Origin: Ooceraea biroi
Lineage: Eukaryota > Arthropoda > Insecta > Hymenoptera > Formicidae
Length of the DNA stretch: 64,000 nucleotides
Reading direction: 5' to 3'
Assembly: GCF_003672135.1 (NCBI RefSeq)
Contig: NC_039517.1
Span: forward strand, 11,432,601 to 11,496,600
Under the pieces are notes generated by a model. The model was not told the origin of the DNA and made no database searches. It saw only the letters and a program-made list of their open reading frames with translations. Made by a program: the position numbers and the translations under genes. Below, one piece after another: positions 44,608-55,450 of the stretch (its first letter is position 1; each line of letters begins with the position of its first letter).

Positions 44608-47600
44608 AGGGTGAATCTTAATTCCTGCGACAACGTTTTACCATGGAAGATGGGTTACCGACCGCAGCAGTGATGAATCGATCGATCCATAGATGTCAGC
44701 CGCTTGGATCGACCGTGCGTCTGGTAATGTACAGGTATGTAAAAGATTAGGGGGTCAATTGATGTATGTGCTATGCATGCATACTTCTCAAATACATCCA
44801 CAATATATTTTTTTACGTATTTTGCTTAACGTGATTTTTTATTATTGTATAATCTACCGCATGAATCTTGCGTATCTTTATATACGATTTTTTTATAAAT
44901 AATGAGTTATTAATGACATTACTTGGTGGAAATTTCTTGTCATGCTTACGCGGAACATTTCGGGGGTAGCGGGGTAGAAATAATACAAAAATATTCTATT
45001 ATTTTCTTATAAATCATGCATAATTTTACTTTTCTGTAAACAAATTGTGCATCAGACTGTATAGCTATATAAAAATATTATAATAATTTTTAAATATAAA
45101 AAATACTAACGGTGGATTTCCGCACCACTCTTGAGGTACCACTAATGGCGCGTTCGATTTTTTTAAAGTGGACCTTCGCCTGGAACCCTATCGTACCACT
45201 GTTTTAGACCTATTTTCGAGCAAAGCGCAAATAATAGATATATTGAAGTCATGTTGCGTAAAAGCACTCACAGACAAAAAACATCAACGTGTGGCCGTGC
45301 GCAACATGTCATCAATATATCAAAATATTATTTTAACAGGTGCTCAAAGTGGCCCCCCTCCATCCTCTCACAAAATCTGGCCCTTTTCAAGAGCGCGCAA
45401 CGCACCCGTTGCAAGGTTTGAGGACTTATTGCACGGCAAGCACGTACAATTCTGTCCTTCAGATCTTCAACGCTGACAGGTTGCGTTGTATAAATTTGCT
45501 GCTTTATATGACCCCACAAAAAAAAAGTCCAATGGTGTAAGGTCTGGTGAACGTGGTGGCCATTCGCGGGGACCATGAAGTCCGATCCAACGGTTACCGA
45601 ATTTCTCATTTAATAATTCCCTCGTTGCCTTGGCAGTATGTGCAGGATGGCCATCTTGCTGGAACCACATATTCATACGCAATTTCAGCGGCACATTATC
45701 CAACAAGGCAACAAGTTCATTGTTGAGAAATCTCCGGTATTCGTTACCATTGACGTTACCATCAATGAAATATGGTCCAATGATGTTATCACCGAGAATG
45801 CCCGCCCAAACGTTCACTGACGACCTGATTTGCGTATGCGCTTGCTGCATCCAGTGAGGATTTTCGGTGACTCAGTAATGTGAGTTATGGCGGTTGACAT
45901 TGCCATTATTCTGGAAAGTGCATTCGTCCGAAAACAGAATGTACTTGGAAAAATAGTAAGTTTCCTCACTCACATCAAGAAATCACCGACAATACCTCAA
46001 TCTGCGAAGTTCATCATTTGCATGCAGCTCTTGAGTCAGCCTTATCTTGTAAGGATGGAAGTGAGCCGACTTTAAAGCCCTGCACACTGTTGTTTGGGAG
46101 ACACCTTGATACCGCGCGACGACTCGTGTGCTGATATTAGGGTCGTCAGTGACCATTTGTAAAATCGGTGCGGTATCTATACGCCGTGGTCGTCCTATAC
46201 GAAGTATAAAAGTAACGATAAAAGACAATATTTAAAATAATATTATCAGAAGATCTTATAACTAAATATGTACCTGTCCGCTTAATAGGTCTAAATTGAC
46301 CATTTGTTCGCAGCTGCGACTCGAGTCACATAAAAAATGAGTGATGTGGTTGTATTCGCTCTGAGTATCTACGAGCATAAATTCTCGCAGTTTTCCTCGA
46401 TCGTCGCTCGCACATAGCGTACAGAAAAATCATGTCGCACATCTCATTATTTGTGAAATTGTGAGCCATGTTGATCGCACTTTCTATCACGTTTCACGAC
46501 ATGCACAGGATCGAAGTGAGACATGTAGCTTTTTAAACAATTGAAACACGAAAACAATAAAGCGACAATTGATCGACGGAATCCAAGCAACAAACTTTCT
46601 TCTTTTTTCGCGGGAGACTATGAAAGTTTATGTTTTAAAATACCCATAGCAGAAACAGCCAAACCACATATTTTCTACGAGACTAGAATTGTAGCTATGA
46701 AAAATTACCAATTTTTCCGAAATGTATAAAGAAGTACATATTCATTTATAAGTTTTTATGGTAATATGATTTTAAATGTTGCATTCTTTTATCATTACTA
46801 CCATTGCTTTTCTTTCATACAAGATGTATACCGCGCAAAAATGACGCAAAGAGAAGAAATTATTACAAATGATCCAATAACTAATACAAACCATTGCACG
46901 GTATCAAGAAATCACCCAGGAAACGTATTGTACACAGCCATATACGTTGATGCAATTTATCAGCTCTTAAGCACTATGACTTCAATATATCTATTATTTG
47001 CGCTTTGCTGGAAAATAGGTCTCAAAACAGTGGTACGATAGGATTCCAGGCGAAGGTCCACTTTAAAAAAATCGAACGCGCCATTGATGGTACCTCAAGA
47101 GTGGTGTGGAAATCCACCGTTAGTATTTTTTATATTTAAAAATTATTATAATATTTTTATATAGCTATACAGTCTGATGCACAATTTGTTTACAGAAAAG
47201 TAAAATTATGCATGATTTATAAGAAAATAATAGAATATTTTTGTATTATTTCTACCCCGCTACCCCCGAAATGTTCCGCGTAAGCATGACAAGAAATTTC
47301 CACCAAGTAATGTCATTAATAACTCATTATTTATAAAAAAATCGTATATAAAGATACGCAAGATTCATGCGGTAGATTATACAATAATAAAAAATCACGT
47401 TAAGCAAAATACGTAAAAAAATATATTGTGAATGTATTTGAGAAGTATGCATGCATAGCACATACATCAATTGACCCCCTAATCTTTTACATACCTGTAC
47501 ATTACCAGACGCACGGTCGATCCAAGCGGCTGACATCTATGGATCGATCGATTCATCACTGCTGCGGTCGGTAACCCATCTTCCATGGTAAAACGTTGTC

Positions 47601-47621
47601 GCAGGAATTAAGATTCACCCT
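44608..47621 (-). mobile_element. Mariner-like element with ~645-base TIRs
   Basis: 3014 bases; arms 44608-45252 and 46978-47621 are nearly perfect complements, beginning AGGGTGAATCTTAATTCCTG. The transposase lies between them on the minus strand. TIRs this long are unusual for Tc1/mariner-like elements. No clear target duplication is visible. It separates the CRE repeat from the third cysteine-rich locus. 46470-46977 between ORF and right arm shows no gene. Confidence 0.85.
45328..46469 (-). pseudogene. Mariner-like transposase with intron
   Basis: Minus strand. ATG at 46469 starts a DUF4817-type helix-turn-helix region. A GT-AG intron of 79 bases (46273-46195) joins the frame to give KRTGRPRRIDTAP, a typical GRPRR linker; the next segment VSQTTVCRALK is a second helix-turn-helix. 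The DDE core follows: NVWAGILGDNIIGPYF, FQQDGHPAHTAK (second Asp), WPPRSPDLTPLDFFF (third Asp), then a frameshift near 45480 to the tail ending GGHFEHLLK at 45328. Another frame break lies in exon 1 near 46315. Almost complete but not functional as read. Confidence 0.8.
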
Positions 47622-47664
47622 GCATATATAAGATGGGAAGTGAACCGATCGGGCAAACGCAACG

Positions 47665-47898
47665 ATGTTCATGACGACAATATGCGCTGTGTATTTTTAT
47701 TACTCAACGGGTAGCAGTTTAGCTGTGCGTGCTTCATGCATAATTAGGCTGAGAGGTGTCGATCTTGGACCCTTGTACGTCGTGCGAAAGCATGAAATAG
47801 ATACACATGACGGAATAAATGGTCGCTGGTGTTCAAATTGCCATGAGCCGTTGTTTATAATATTCCCGTGCAACATGTGCTCGATATGCACGCATTAG
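47665..47898 (+). CDS. Small cysteine protein, locus 3a (partly degenerate)
   Basis: 77 residues. The C-terminal half keeps CSNC-x3-L-x8-CSIC, the exact spacing of the family at 18177 and 30716, but the first knuckle is degraded (C-x17-C with the next cysteine replaced by Arg). A TATATAAG box lies at 47625-47632, about 35 bases upstream of ATG. A short frame, MDSDRDSEKDMYELLSRK, follows at 47951-48025. Probably decaying. Confidence 0.4.
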   Translation: MFMTTICAVYFYYSTGSSLAVRASCIIRLRGVDLGPLYVVRKHEIDTHDGINGRWCSNCHEPLFIIFPCNMCSICTH

Positions 47899-48145
47899 AA
47901 AAAAAAACATTGAATATTGAAAGTTATGTATAAAAAAGTTTCTTGAAAACATGGATTCCGATAGAGACAGTGAAAAAGATATGTATGAGCTGTTGTCGAG
48001 GAAATTAATACGAAAGAAGATATAATCGATACTCTCTGGTACCCGCAAACAAAGTGTAACAAGTTCGCGGATGTATCACCGATATAGTTCCTCCGAGATT
48101 GAGAACTCGGAATACGTGGAACCGGTGAACGAATAATTAGATAAG

Positions 48146-48728
48146 ATGTCTCAGGATATGCCTCTCTATACATGGCCTCGTTGCGTAAAACAGAAAATAT
48201 ACAGACAATTACTTGAAGAGTGTAAGAGAGAGGAAAGTGAATATGTACCGTACAACGATAAAAGTTATCCCCATTACACAAAGAAAATTATTCGAAAGCT
48301 CATGCATAGCAACAATTTTGTGCATATTGAGATTCCTGCTGGTTTCGGGAGGCATACCGATGTGGCAATCATTGACAATTATATGGGTAAAGTGCGTAGA
48401 TATGATTGTTGTTATAGGGGTGTAATGATACCGACGCCGTGTGAGCAGTTCTATATTGAGAAGAAGAACTATAAAGGTATCCCCTTCAAGTTGTGCGGTT
48501 TTAAGGCGGTGCACTGTGACATCCACAACATGGTGCGATATTGTAAAGTCTGCAAATAAATCACATGCATCACATGCTTCGAAATATAATGAACTATGGA
48601 ACAAATATAATGAACTGATACATGTGTGTGAATTATCATGTTTCACGGGACTAACACGACGCAAGCACTTGTCAGCCACGAATACGACCGCATTGCGGAC
48701 GGAAGAGCAGCGAGAAACAGGTACGTAA
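48146..48728 (+). pseudogene. Cysteine protein locus 3b, N-terminal extension plus first knuckle
   Basis: An intact 137-codon frame (48146-48559) starting MSQDMPLYTW; the last residues contain C-x15-C-x2-C (ending YCKVCK), the first part of the family signature, then a stop. Beyond it, shifted frames still show CITC and a NELWNKYNEL tail like those after the last knuckle in E2 and E3, so the end of the gene has been frame-shifted and shortened. The 115 residues before the motif match nothing I recognise. Confidence 0.4.
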
Positions 48729-48823
48729 TAGTAAATAATAAAAAATGTATATTATAAGGTCATTTAGTACGTGTAAGACGAAACCATAACTATGACGAAA
48801 ATGATGTACGTGTACTAGTCATT

Positions 48824-49657
48824 TTGGCAACGGTTCACATGAATCCTCACATTAGTAGCTACCAGATTAAAAAGGAGACGGGTATACCTAGGCGTACTGT
48901 CCTAAGAATCTTGAAAAACCGACAGTATCACCCATATCATATTACATTAACGCAAGCCGTCACACCAAATGATATGAGGATGCGTCTACAGTTTTGCCAA
49001 TGGGCACAAAAAATGATTAGAAATGATCGAGCTTTCTTTCGTTATGTTATGTTCTCAGATAAAGCTGCATTTAAGAATAATGGAGAGCTCAACAGACACA
49101 ATTGTCATTATTGGTTAGATACTAATCCCCATTGGCATAGACAAATAGACAACCAACATTGTTGGAGCATCAACGTGTGGTATGGTATCATCAATGGCTA
49201 TCTTATTGGTCCATATTTTTTAATGACAATGTAAACGGAGAGAACTTCTTAGCTTTCCTGAGGAATGAACTTTCAGCATTACTCGAAGAAGTTGATTTGT
49301 ATAAAAGACTAAGAATGTGGATTCAATTAGATGGAGCTGCACCACACTATTCCAGACATGTCAGAGCTTACCTAAATAGGCGCTTCAATGGCAAGTGGAT
49401 TGGACGGGGTGGGCCTGTTGCATGGCCGGCACGATCTCCTGACATTACTTCTCCTGACTTTTATTTATGGGGTTATTTGAAAAACGTTGCATACGAACGA
49501 GCATCAACCACTCACTAGAGAAGACATAATGGACAGAATTACGACTGCTTGCAGAAACATACCACGAGCTGTATTGTTGAACACTGTCGAACATTTTCAT
49601 CGAAGGATACAATTATGTATTCAAGAAAATGGAAACGTTTTTGAGCATTTGTTGTAA
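48824..49657 (+). pseudogene. Mariner-like transposase, WPARSPDxTSPDF type
   Basis: Plus strand, N-terminus truncated. Helix-turn-helix (SYQIKKETGIPRRTVLRIL), FSDKAAFKNNG (first Asp), NHCHYW-type segment and YHPYHITLTQAV; a frameshift near 49228; IQLDGAAPHYS (second Asp), WPARSPDITSPDFYLWG (third Asp), a second frameshift near 49500, and the tail NVFEHLL at 49657. Close relative of 53282-54346. Downstream 49658-50502 is element 3' DNA ending ACCTACCCTGTG. Confidence 0.8.
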
Positions 49658-50502
49658 GAATGTTTCTGACAACTTGTGAGAGGCAAAGGGACTCACATTA
49701 ACCGAGCCGCCCAAAGGGAACAGAATTCTACTACGTCCACGTCGTTGTTCCTGGATAGCGCTAAAAGTAGGATGATCCGAATTTTTTGAAACATGCATAA
49801 TTACAGAGATTTTGGTGAAAAGTTGATTTGACCTTGGAATGATCCCTAAGGGTCAACTTGACCCCATAACATGATAATATACAAGATAGTATTTTGTATT
49901 TTATGTAAAAATATTGCAACTTTGAAGTCTTATAACTCGAAAAGTACTTAATTAAAATAACTTAATTATAGTGTTTTGGAAAGCTCTCGAAATAAGCTAC
50001 AAGAATAAGCAATTAAAAGTAAGGGGCTACATTTAAGAAATTAAAGATGACCTTCAAATAATTCTTCAAGGTCAAACCAATTGTACCATCTTATGGCCAT
50101 CTAGACGCACACGTGCGCGCGTATACACACACAGAGAAGTGGAGGGTGGTTTGGAGTCACAAAATACGTACACTGTATGGGGGTGGAAGCTTTTTACTTA
50201 AATTATAAAATATTATAATTTGGAACGTTATAACTCACTGAAAAATTATCCAATTGCAAAAAACAAAAACTCGTTGTATTCGTCTCATTGTTAGCTACAC
50301 CTTCTGTCTTGAGAAAAAAATCGACTTCCATTTTAAAAATGGCCGCCATGATAAAATCTCTAAAGTGACGCCATCTACAATTAAACTGATAATATAATCA
50401 TCTTGCCCCCTTGAAACCATAAAACTTTTGTCTGACACATTTTTGTCTTAAACTTATAGATTTTGAGATATTTCAGTGGATACATTAAAATGACCTACCC
50501 TG

Positions 50503-51057
50503 TGTACGGCTACGTACAACGGCCACTCACCTATAATTAAATATAAGTCCTCCTCGGCTCTTAAGGCCCTTTCACAAAAAGTAATTTACAGGTATTTCTT
50601 ACATAATATCTCCTACAACTTCTGCAAGTTTCATCAAAATCGGCGGAGAGCAGAGCGTGGCCTCCTCTTGTTAGACTTGTTAAGTAAAAATAAGTATCTA
50701 ATAAGTTTCTTTTGTAAACTGTTTTTTTTATATAACAATTAACATTTATTGAAATAAGTAATAAATAATTATTGTAACTTATCTGATTGTAATCATTAAT
50801 CGCTCTTCATGAAGAATTGGTCTAGCATGACAATTGCACCATGTGTTTTGGTCACATTCTTGTATATTACAAGATACAATGTATATTACAATTGTATATT
50901 ACAAGATACAATATAATCAAAAGTTTCGATAGTCATTCGCATATATTCAAAAACTTTTTTGGATATTTCCTTAAGTTATTGTATAAATGATGAAACTCTC
51001 CAAATTTCTATCGTTCAGCATTAATAGGGTGTGCAGCATATTTATGTCTTTTGCGCA
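50503..51057. other. No gene recognised
   Basis: AT-rich DNA. 50868-50912 contains short direct repeats of GTATATTACAAGATACAAT. Confidence 0.5.
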
Positions 51058-51465
51058 GATTTTGAGAAACGTAATAGTTTACACTATTTGAAGATAAGGT
51101 AATTATTTAGATTAACGGAGCAACCTCGAATGACCTTGACCTTGACATATGTTGTCACGGTCACCCTCCTGAGTGACCTTCAAAAGGTTTTAGCCGTCGC
51201 TCATTGTTTATTAAAAAGTTATTAACAAAAAAAGTTTCGAAAATATAGTAGTTATTTTAAATATTAAAAGACATAAACGACGAATATGAACAAAGGAAGG
51301 GAAGTTATTTAACCTAACCTATAGGCTAAAACCTTTTGAAGGTCACTCAGGAGGGTGACCGTGACAACATATGTCAAGGTCAAGGTCATTCGAGGTTGCT
51401 CCGTTAATCTAAATAATTACCTTATCTTCAAATAGTGTAAACTATTACGTTTCTCAAAATTTAGG
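51058..51465. repeat. Foldback element, TGACCTTGACC family, copy 2
   Basis: Arms 51058-51215 and 51325-51465, complementary from TTTTGAGAAACGTAATAG inward, with AATGACCTTGACCTTGACAT and GTGACCTTCAAAAGG words. Short loop with AACCTAACCT. Confidence 0.8.
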
Positions 51466-51730
51466 TTAGGTTAGGTTATATTTTCTGAAACTGGAGCCCC
51501 TGACACATATACGCTCGTTTTTCAGCCCGCTTCGCGGAAGGGCGGGGGGGACTTCGCCCTTACCCCCCGTCAGGATCCGTGCCGTGTACCAGGTGATCAA
51601 AATCTGTACGGTGAAATCTGTAACACCGGCTCCGGCGGGGGGAGGGGCTTTGCCCCTCCCCCCGCCCTCCCGCGAAGCGAGCTGAAAACGAGCGTGTGTC
51701 CGGGGTTCCAGTTTCGAAAAATATAGCCTA
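51463..51730. repeat. GC-rich palindromic MITE, copy 2
   Basis: Same family as 15252-15510: edges TTTCTGAAACTGGAG and its complement, inner GCCCGCTTCGCGGAAGGGCG. Preceded by GGTTAGGTTAGGTTATA and followed by GCCTAACCCAACC. Confidence 0.75.
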
Positions 51731-51793
51731 ACCCAACCCTATTTCTGATTTAAAGGTAAAATTCCATCAAATATACTCTTTCGTAAACGTATA

Positions 51794-52387
51794 CAGGGTG
51801 TTTCCTAAGTAAGTAGACAAACTTAAGGAGGATATTTCTTGGCTTATTTTAAGAAGAAAAGGTCATATAAACATATGTCCTAAACTGCTTTGTTTTCCAA
51901 AAAAAAGTACATCACTGTTTTCGTTCACTTTTCGGATAGCGTGCTTTTGCAGTTCGAGTCAACAGCGGTGGGGATGGAGTGGGGATGGTCTCGTGGCGCC
52001 GCAAGTGAACACTCGTTTCAGACTGCGCCGCGCGGCCGCCGCGAGACCATCCCCACTCCATCCCCACCGCTGTTGACTCGTACTGCAAAAGCACGCTATC
52101 CGGCATCACTGCTATAACGTTATCGTTGACGCAAATTTTATTAATTCCTATTAAGTTTAGTAATTTTATTAATTATGGTAGATTACACAAACGCCGAAAT
52201 GGCAGATATGCATTTCGTATACGGTCTTGCTAATGGAAACGCTCGTCAAGCAAGACGTATTTACAATGACAGATACTTTTTTTGGAAAACAAAGCAGTTA
52301 GGACATATGTTTATATGACCTTTTCTTCTTAAAATAAGCCAAGGAATATCCTCCTTAAGTTTGTCTACTTACTTAGGAAACACCCTG
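51794..52387. mobile_element. Mariner-like MITE with palindromic core
   Basis: TA-flanked, 594 bases, TIRs of about 115 bases starting CAGGGTGTTTCCTAAGTAAG. It keeps an N-terminal transposase fragment (FVYGLANGNARQARRIY, 52205-52255, plus strand). A GC-rich perfect palindrome with arms at about 51940-52010 and 52037-52105 sits inside, which is why both strands give the same peptide. Confidence 0.85.
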
Positions 52388-52491
52388 TATAATATCGTAA
52401 AATTATGCTCTATTCATTAAACTTTTTAACAAACAACAAACGACGGGTGAAACCTAGTGCGGGTTATTCGGGAAGGTGACTTTTGTATATA

Positions 52492-54893
52492 CAGGGTCTC
52501 CCATTTTAAAGTTTCCCCTAACATATTTCAGAAACACTGCGTTAAATCGAAAAATGTTTCAAACAAAAGTTTTGTGACTTCGAGGGGGACATAAGATGGT
52601 ACTATTGGTTTGACCTTGGGTGGCGTTATCAAGATCAGGGCAAGGTCACTTCGAATTTTTTAAATGGTACCCCCAATTTTTCATTACATATTCCCATAGC
52701 TTACCTCGAGAGCTTTTCAAAACACTATAATAAAATATTTTTTCATTAAGTACTTTTCGAGTTATAAGACTTGAAATTTACAATACCCATTACTCAAGTT
52801 GTACCACGCGGATCAATTTCCTTGAGATCAATTTCTAAGGTCATGTGAATATTCTCAATGGTGAAATTAACTTTGACTGTAGAATAGGAAAGATCGTAAA
52901 TTTTCAGACTCCATGTTATTGGTTAGATAATTTCAGGTCAAACAGTAGGTAGTTCCGAATTATTTCAAAACCAAGAGTGGAACATTCAGAAATGGTCTTT
53001 GCTTTAATCGGCTCGAGAGTTTGAGGATTATTACACTATTACTTTCCCATCTCAATATTAAACACTATTGGTTATTCTCATTTACTGCAGAATTCGATAC
53101 ATCTCATTGAAAGTTGACTTATCGATTGACAGCTGGTGTCTTTCTCAATTTGTATGAGTCCTTGAGCAATTAGCATAAAGTTTTCTGTTCTCGACACTTC
53201 CTCTTTAACTCGTCACGTCATTCGTAAATGATTTTCAAATTTTTTTGTTTCTAAAATTTCATTGCTGTCCAAGCAAAAACAATGCCCGATTACACGTCGA
53301 ACGAGTTGACCGACATTCTTCTCATCCTAGGAGAATGTCGACGTAATTACAAAAGAGCAGCAGCATTGTACCGAAAAGATTTCCTCTGCGACAACATCCG
53401 AGTCATACTGCAATACGTAAAATTGAAATAAGGATTCGGAGAGGGAATCTCTGTCGACGAAGAAGATGTTACTACGTAAATGATTACGCGCTGAATGCTC
53501 GTTTCCTCGTAACTCTGGCGATGGTTCATTTGAAACCTCATGTATCATTACGTGAATTTGAGCGTACAGTGGGGATTCCAAGATCGACTGCTTCTAGATA
53601 CTTTAAGGCTGCAAAGTACCACCCTTATCATATTACACTGAATCAAGCCTTGACTGAGAATAATCATCGAGAACGGCTATTATTTTGTCGTTGGGCAACA
53701 CAGCAACTTCTGTACGATGGTGATTTTTTTAAGTACGTTTGTTCAGCGATGAAGCTACTTGTCATAGCATGGAACGTTGAATCGTCATAACTGTCACTAT
53801 TGAGCTCCAGTTAATCCTCGTTGGATGCAACAAATAGACAATCAGCATCGATGGAGTCTCACTGTCTGGTGCGGAATCGTCAATGGCTATGTAATTGGCC
53901 CCTACTTTTTTGATGGTATGGTTAATGCTCAGAACTATTTACAATTTCTAAAAGATATTCCCCCAATACTTCTTGAAGATATTGACCTTAATACACGAAG
54001 AAGAATGTGGTTCCAACATGATGGTGCAGATCCCCACTATGCCAATATCGTCAGAGATTATCTGAACGAGACCTTCCGTGATGTATGGATTGGAAGGGGT
54101 AGTCGAGTAAGGTGGCCAGCAAGATCACCAGATTTAACTTCTCCAGATTTGTATTTATGGGGTTACCTGAAAGATGTAGTCTATCGGGAGAGAACAACGA
54201 CAAGAAGAAACATGATGGAGAGGATCCGAGCAGCGTGTAACATTATTCCATGTGATGTCCTCTTACGTACTGTTACAAACTTCGAGAGACAGATTCAATA
54301 TTGTCAACAAGTCAACGGAGCTACGTTTGAACATCTCATCAGCTGAGCAGAGAGACGACCTACAAAACTAATTTACGACTACCTTACTTGGCCTTAATTG
54401 ACGTACATAACGACATTATCTTGACTTAACCGGCTGGATCAGAGCACGATCTTGCCTTAACTGGCTGGATCAGAGCACGATCTTGCCTTAGTTGGCTGGA
54501 TGTAGAACACACGCATACGCACGCACGCACATGCTGATGGTAAACAGTAAAATACTAAAAAAAACTTCAGTGTCTGTTATAAAGCGAGTATTATCATTAG
54601 TCCGCTAAAGGTTGAACCTGAGTTTTCGGGATAAGGAGGGCGTTTTTAAAAAAATGTATCGGACAAAAGTTACTTACTTTTCGACGAAGAATCTGAATCT
54701 GTAATAAAAAGTATGGGGTTCCGTTTAAAAAAACAAAGTTGAACTCCATATGACCTTTACAACGCCACCCAAGGTCAAATCAATAGTACCGTCTTATGTC
54801 CCCCTCGAAGTCACAAAACTGTTTGAAACATTTTTCGATTTAACGCAGTGTTTCTGAAATATTTTAGGGGAAACTTTAAAATGGGACACCCTG
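52492..54893 (+). mobile_element. Mariner-like element, full length, family B
   Basis: 2402 bases, TA on both sides (52490-52491 and 54894-54895), TIRs of about 170 bases starting CAGGGTSTCCCATTTTAAAG. It is inserted in a member of the TGACCTTGACC foldback family, whose sequence continues across (52461-52489 with 54896 onward). A paralogous empty site is visible at about 14930-14990 on the other strand. Confidence 0.85.
53282..54346 (+). pseudogene. Mariner-like transposase, family B
   Basis: ATG at 53282. N-terminal DUF4817-type helix-turn-helix (LTDILLILGECRRNYKRAAALY); frameshift near 53370; second helix-turn-helix (VSLREFERTVGIPRSTASRYF) and YHPYHITLNQAL; frameshift near 53740 just at the first catalytic Asp (FSDEAT in the corrected register); FQHDGADPHYAN (second Asp), WPARSPDLTSPDLYLWG (third Asp) and the tail TFEHLIS. 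About 350 codons, the normal length. Two or three single-base lesions only. Confidence 0.85.
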
Positions 54894-54895
54894 TA

Positions 54896-55090
54896 TGTCA
54901 AACTCAAGTCCTTGCTTCGCGTGGACAGCTGAAAATTCGTGCAAAATCATTAAACTTTTTTGCTAATAACTTTTTAATAAACAATGAGCGACGGCTAAAA
55001 TCTTTTGAAGGTCACTCAGGACGGTGACCTCTATAATATATTTCAAGGTCAAAGTCAACCGAGGTTGCTCCGTTAAACTAAATAATTACG
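54896..55090. repeat. TGACCTTGACC foldback arm, right of mariner-like insertion
   Basis: Carries GGACAGCTGAAAATTCGTGC, GAGCGACGGCTAAAATC and GTTGCTCCGTTAAAC, matching 15526-15698 and 51325-51420. Confidence 0.7.
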
Positions 55091-55242
55091 ATGTACTTTT
55101 CAGGTTATAATGCAGCTAGCTGTGTATTATCATCGCGGCTCTAGTATGAACATATGAAAGAAAGATAGATTTGAATAGCTTTTATCGCCACTCTTATCGC
55201 TGCATTATAGCTTTTATCATTGCTTCAACACAAACGTACCCT

Positions 55243-55450
55243 TAATTCTCCTTCCCGATCGTCATCATCGTCTTCTTCTTCCTCGTCTTCTTCTCTCCTG
55301 ATTCTTAATTCTCCCTTACGACCGTCATTCACCATCATTTTCTTCTTTCTCGTCTTCTTCCTTTGTCTCCTAACTCTCCTTCTCGACCGATTCCGTCGTC
55401 TTCTTGCTATTTCTCTTTTCCTAATTCCCCTTCGCGAATATTTCGCAGGT
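55243..55450. repeat. ~65-base minisatellite, CT-rich
   Basis: Three and a half units, each starting AATTCTCC(C)TT then YGACCG and TCTTCTTC runs (starts near 55243, 55306, 55372, 55423). It creates a serine/proline-rich 161-codon frame (55220-55705) that I do not consider a gene. Confidence 0.6.

Noticed and set aside
51890..52117. Matching frames on both strands with a MEWGWSRG word
   Set aside because: Produced by the perfect DNA palindrome inside a MITE.
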